Origin: an uncultured Oxalobacter sp.
GTDB lineage: Bacteria; Pseudomonadota; Gammaproteobacteria; Burkholderiales; Burkholderiaceae_D
Length of the DNA: 6,672 nucleotides
Assembly: GCA_937916185.1 (NCBI GenBank)
Contig: CALGGD010000417.1
Location: forward strand, 1-6,672
Direction of reading: 5' to 3'
This document shows, piece by piece, positions 5,901 through 6,672 of the stretch. The translations under genes and the position numbers were made by a program. Numbering within the stretch: position 1 is the stretch's first letter; every line of letters begins with the position of its first letter. Below the pieces are notes generated by a model. It had not been told where the DNA came from, did no database searches, and saw only the letters and a program-made list of their open reading frames with translations.

Positions 5901-6672
5901 TCAATGAGTTTCTTGTCGTTGCGGTAGTCGGAATTGAACAGCTTGAACATCGAGTTGTAATCGGTGCGGAATTTGCGGTACAGCGTATCGCAGTCGAGGG
6001 TCAGGATGTCTTTCTCGAATTCCGCCAATACGCCATCCCGGATGGCGGCATAGCCGTCTGCACGTTCACGCAGCATGGCGAGGGTCTTTTCCGCCACGGT
6101 GATGTCAGCGGTTTCGCTGAACGCCTTGTAAGGCATGGTGTTCTCAATGAACACCCGCAGGGCATCTTCATGTTCTTTCAGGGATGATGTGGTGGCGAGG
6201 TTCTCGAAGCCGGAAAAGTCTGCCTTTGGATCGGCTGCCCGCAGGGCTTCATGCAGCCCGATGATTTCCTGCCTGGCGCCTTCAAAGATTTTCTGGGTGT
6301 CCTTGCAGTAGGCAATCTCGTCCGCCAACGGGGCGATACCGTCCCCCAGCAGCCAGCTGGCAGGCACCTGCTGCGCGTCTTTGAGCGATGCCAGCATACC
6401 CTGTGCCGCATCGAAACCGGCATGGCTTTCGGTGATGCCGAGCCCAAACTGCGCCTTGATCTCACTGCCCAGTGCAACCAGCCTGCGGGAGGCGGACTGG
6501 AGGTTCTGCAGGTTCATGGCGATGCCCTGCCGCAGTTCATTGGTCAGCACGGGAATCTTGTTCGCGCCATACCACGGGTTGCTGCTGAGGTCGCCGCTCA
6601 TGCCCTGGAGCCCCCTGACCAGGGTCTGGAGGGTTTCTGTCAGTTCAAGGAAACGGGCATCGGAAACATGAC
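2942..6672 (-). CDS. Superfamily-1 helicase fused to a Vsr/DUF559-like nuclease and DUF3320-like domain, N-terminus outside the window
   Basis: The frame is open from the right edge to the TGA at 2942-2944. Numbering below starts at the internal Met at 6601; 24 further residues precede it. Residues 1-570 are a long helical insert. Helicase motifs follow: II at VIFDEASQ (D602, E603), III at AGDSKQMPP (625-633), IV-like WHYRS (676-680), V at VQGDERD (805-811) and VI at NVAITRAK (844-851). Walker A is absent and must lie upstream. A PD-(D/E)XK nuclease of the Vsr/DUF559 type fills about 906-989, with E907, D933 in RIDLAV, E950 and D952 in IECDG, and H957; all expected residues are present. An acidic, Ala/Pro-rich linker (about 1010-1065) leads to a DUF3320-like winged-helix region (1070-1210). 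This architecture is that of DUF4011-helicase-Vsr (Hhe-type) anti-phage proteins, thought to recognise and degrade foreign DNA with ATP. The anti-phage role is inferred. The lipoprotein gene follows after 14 nt. Confidence 0.9.
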   Translation of the reverse strand, partial: HVSDARFLELTETLQTLVRGLQGMSGDLSSNPWYGANKIPVLTNELRQGIAMNLQNLQSASRRLVALGSEIKAQFGLGITESHAGFDAAQGMLASLKDAQQVPASWLLGDGIAPLADEIAYCKDTQKIFEGARQEIIGLHEALRAADPKADFSGFENLATTSSLKEHEDALRVFIENTMPYKAFSETADITVAEKTLAMLRERADGYAAIRDGVLAEFEKDILTLDCDTLYRKFRTDYNSMFKLFNSDYRNDKKLIESMSIKVGAELSDEHIIDTLGKLRQMKEHQAFLQEKEPMAAQLFGAGYQGVDTDFKALENHINAFKLMKACQQKLTALQTYVGIIDDQDATLRQHYEGLYTGMETDWDAVRGAFDWADGFRNTIQSASDKEALVQKLCGTDHEATKAQAAGYLARLNEEMAAYTAYNTGFTQFFDNPDSFYTVPFSELDQRYEACLNGMMQLQDWIDYRGAVAKCAQTGLDDFMKQCEAARLANDQIVPTFQKRFYNLWLDSVMPEYPAVATFRGKQQDALIAEFKTLDKKQFEVARNRISADLTNKLPAFSSFTSGGDEISILKRELAKQRRVMPIRRLFQKIPNLVRMLKPCLMMSPLTVSLFLESKDFIFDTVIFDEASQVCTENALGAIVRGKQVIIAGDSKQMPPTSFFNASTDSDFDEYDEENEAANDVFESLLDEASLLPEKTLLWHYRSRHEHLIAFSNAEIYQNRLVTFPSWMADMPDIGVEYIHVPDGVYDRGGRKGNVNEAQKIAEMVFGHFEACKQGRFNRSLGVIAFGVVQQQAIEAALRRMRSERPEYEEYFNEGLEEPFFVKSLENVQGDERDTIIFSIGYAKGADGKMVMNFGPLGQQGGERRLNVAITRAKFNIKLVGSILPTDIDVNRITTDGPKLLKAYMEFAIQGQQALPSTVQTKASQDEPIETAIHDLLTAKGYQVDAHVGCSGYRIDLAVKHPDHPGCYAIAIECDGASYHAAKTARERDRIRPDVLQGMGWKTYRVWSPDWVKDPQAEGARLIEAVEEAIKNFKLDTAPQVTPAAKAEKTEEQPEEMVVVTAAEEVDAANPYHFDPAPEVAVPSTMSPKGPFGRQTCLKYLITTYFPVHVDVLTKAIYADTPKITPAMKAELQADMVQIEKNDMYRRKGDFFYPPVIKEMPVRLKGGRMITHIAQDEIEAALLKVAQMRVGINQTALIAEAVHGFGFKQKTPKLTEVFTAAFDDLLARGKVSKDAEGVVSVH

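Noticed and set aside
6599..6601. ATG at 6601 as the true start of the helicase gene
   Set aside because: The frame stays open through the right edge (24 more residues, with TLVRGLQG just before this Met). The protein would also lack Walker A and any N-terminal domain, so this Met is internal.
1..6672. CRISPR array, tRNA, rRNA or insertion sequence
   Set aside because: I saw no regularly spaced direct repeats, tRNA-like cloverleaf, transposase motifs or matching terminal inverted repeats on either strand.

Overview
The window looks like an accessory (defence / toxin-antitoxin) region of a bacterial chromosome or large mobile island. The host is probably Gram-negative. The evidence is a lipoprotein with an Sec/SPII-type signal and Ser at +2 of the acylated Cys, RelB/DinJ, YoeB and RelE/ParE modules, and good AGGA/GGAG ribosome binding sites. 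I cannot name the genus from this sequence. The right half is GC-rich coding DNA. The left quarter, especially about 100-330 and 840-920, is noticeably more AT-rich and patchy, as expected for acquired cassettes.

Layout, left to right. (1) Bases 2-313 (+) are the 3' end of a gene entering from outside the window. It reads as a basic, His-rich toxin-like tail. It overlaps by ATGA the small acidic gene at 310-606, so the two form a toxin/immunity-like pair. (2) The gap 607-931 holds a two-tier hairpin, a possible decayed gene fragment on the minus strand, and a promoter with a palindromic operator. (3) A plus-strand type II TA operon follows: a RelB/DinJ-like antitoxin (932-1198) and a YoeB/Txe-like RNase (1198-1458) that keeps every catalytic position. 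(4) At 1472-1615 (-) lies the 3' remnant of a paralogue of the lipoprotein gene found further right, interrupted by an in-frame stop. (5) A second, convergent TA operon lies on the minus strand: RelB/DinJ-like antitoxin (1945-2262) and RelE/ParE toxin (1625-1948), with inverted repeats in front of it. (6) An intact small lipoprotein gene (2424-2927, -) sits 14 nt behind (7) a very large minus-strand gene (2942 to beyond 6672). That gene encodes the C-terminal 1,243 residues of a superfamily-1 helicase fused to a Vsr/DUF559-like nuclease and a DUF3320-like C-terminal domain.

How they may work together: the helicase-nuclease has the architecture known from single-gene anti-phage systems of the DUF4011-helicase-Vsr (Hhe) type, although its N-terminal part (DUF4011, Walker A) lies outside the window. 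The two TA modules and the toxin/immunity-like pair are typical companions in defence islands. The lipoprotein shares the transcription unit of the helicase, but its degenerate copy at 1472-1615 suggests a multicopy lipoprotein family rather than a dedicated defence partner. The least expected items are the truncated toxin-like reading frame at the left edge, the pairing of a RelB-type antitoxin with a YoeB-type toxin, and the lipoprotein-family debris between the TA cassettes.
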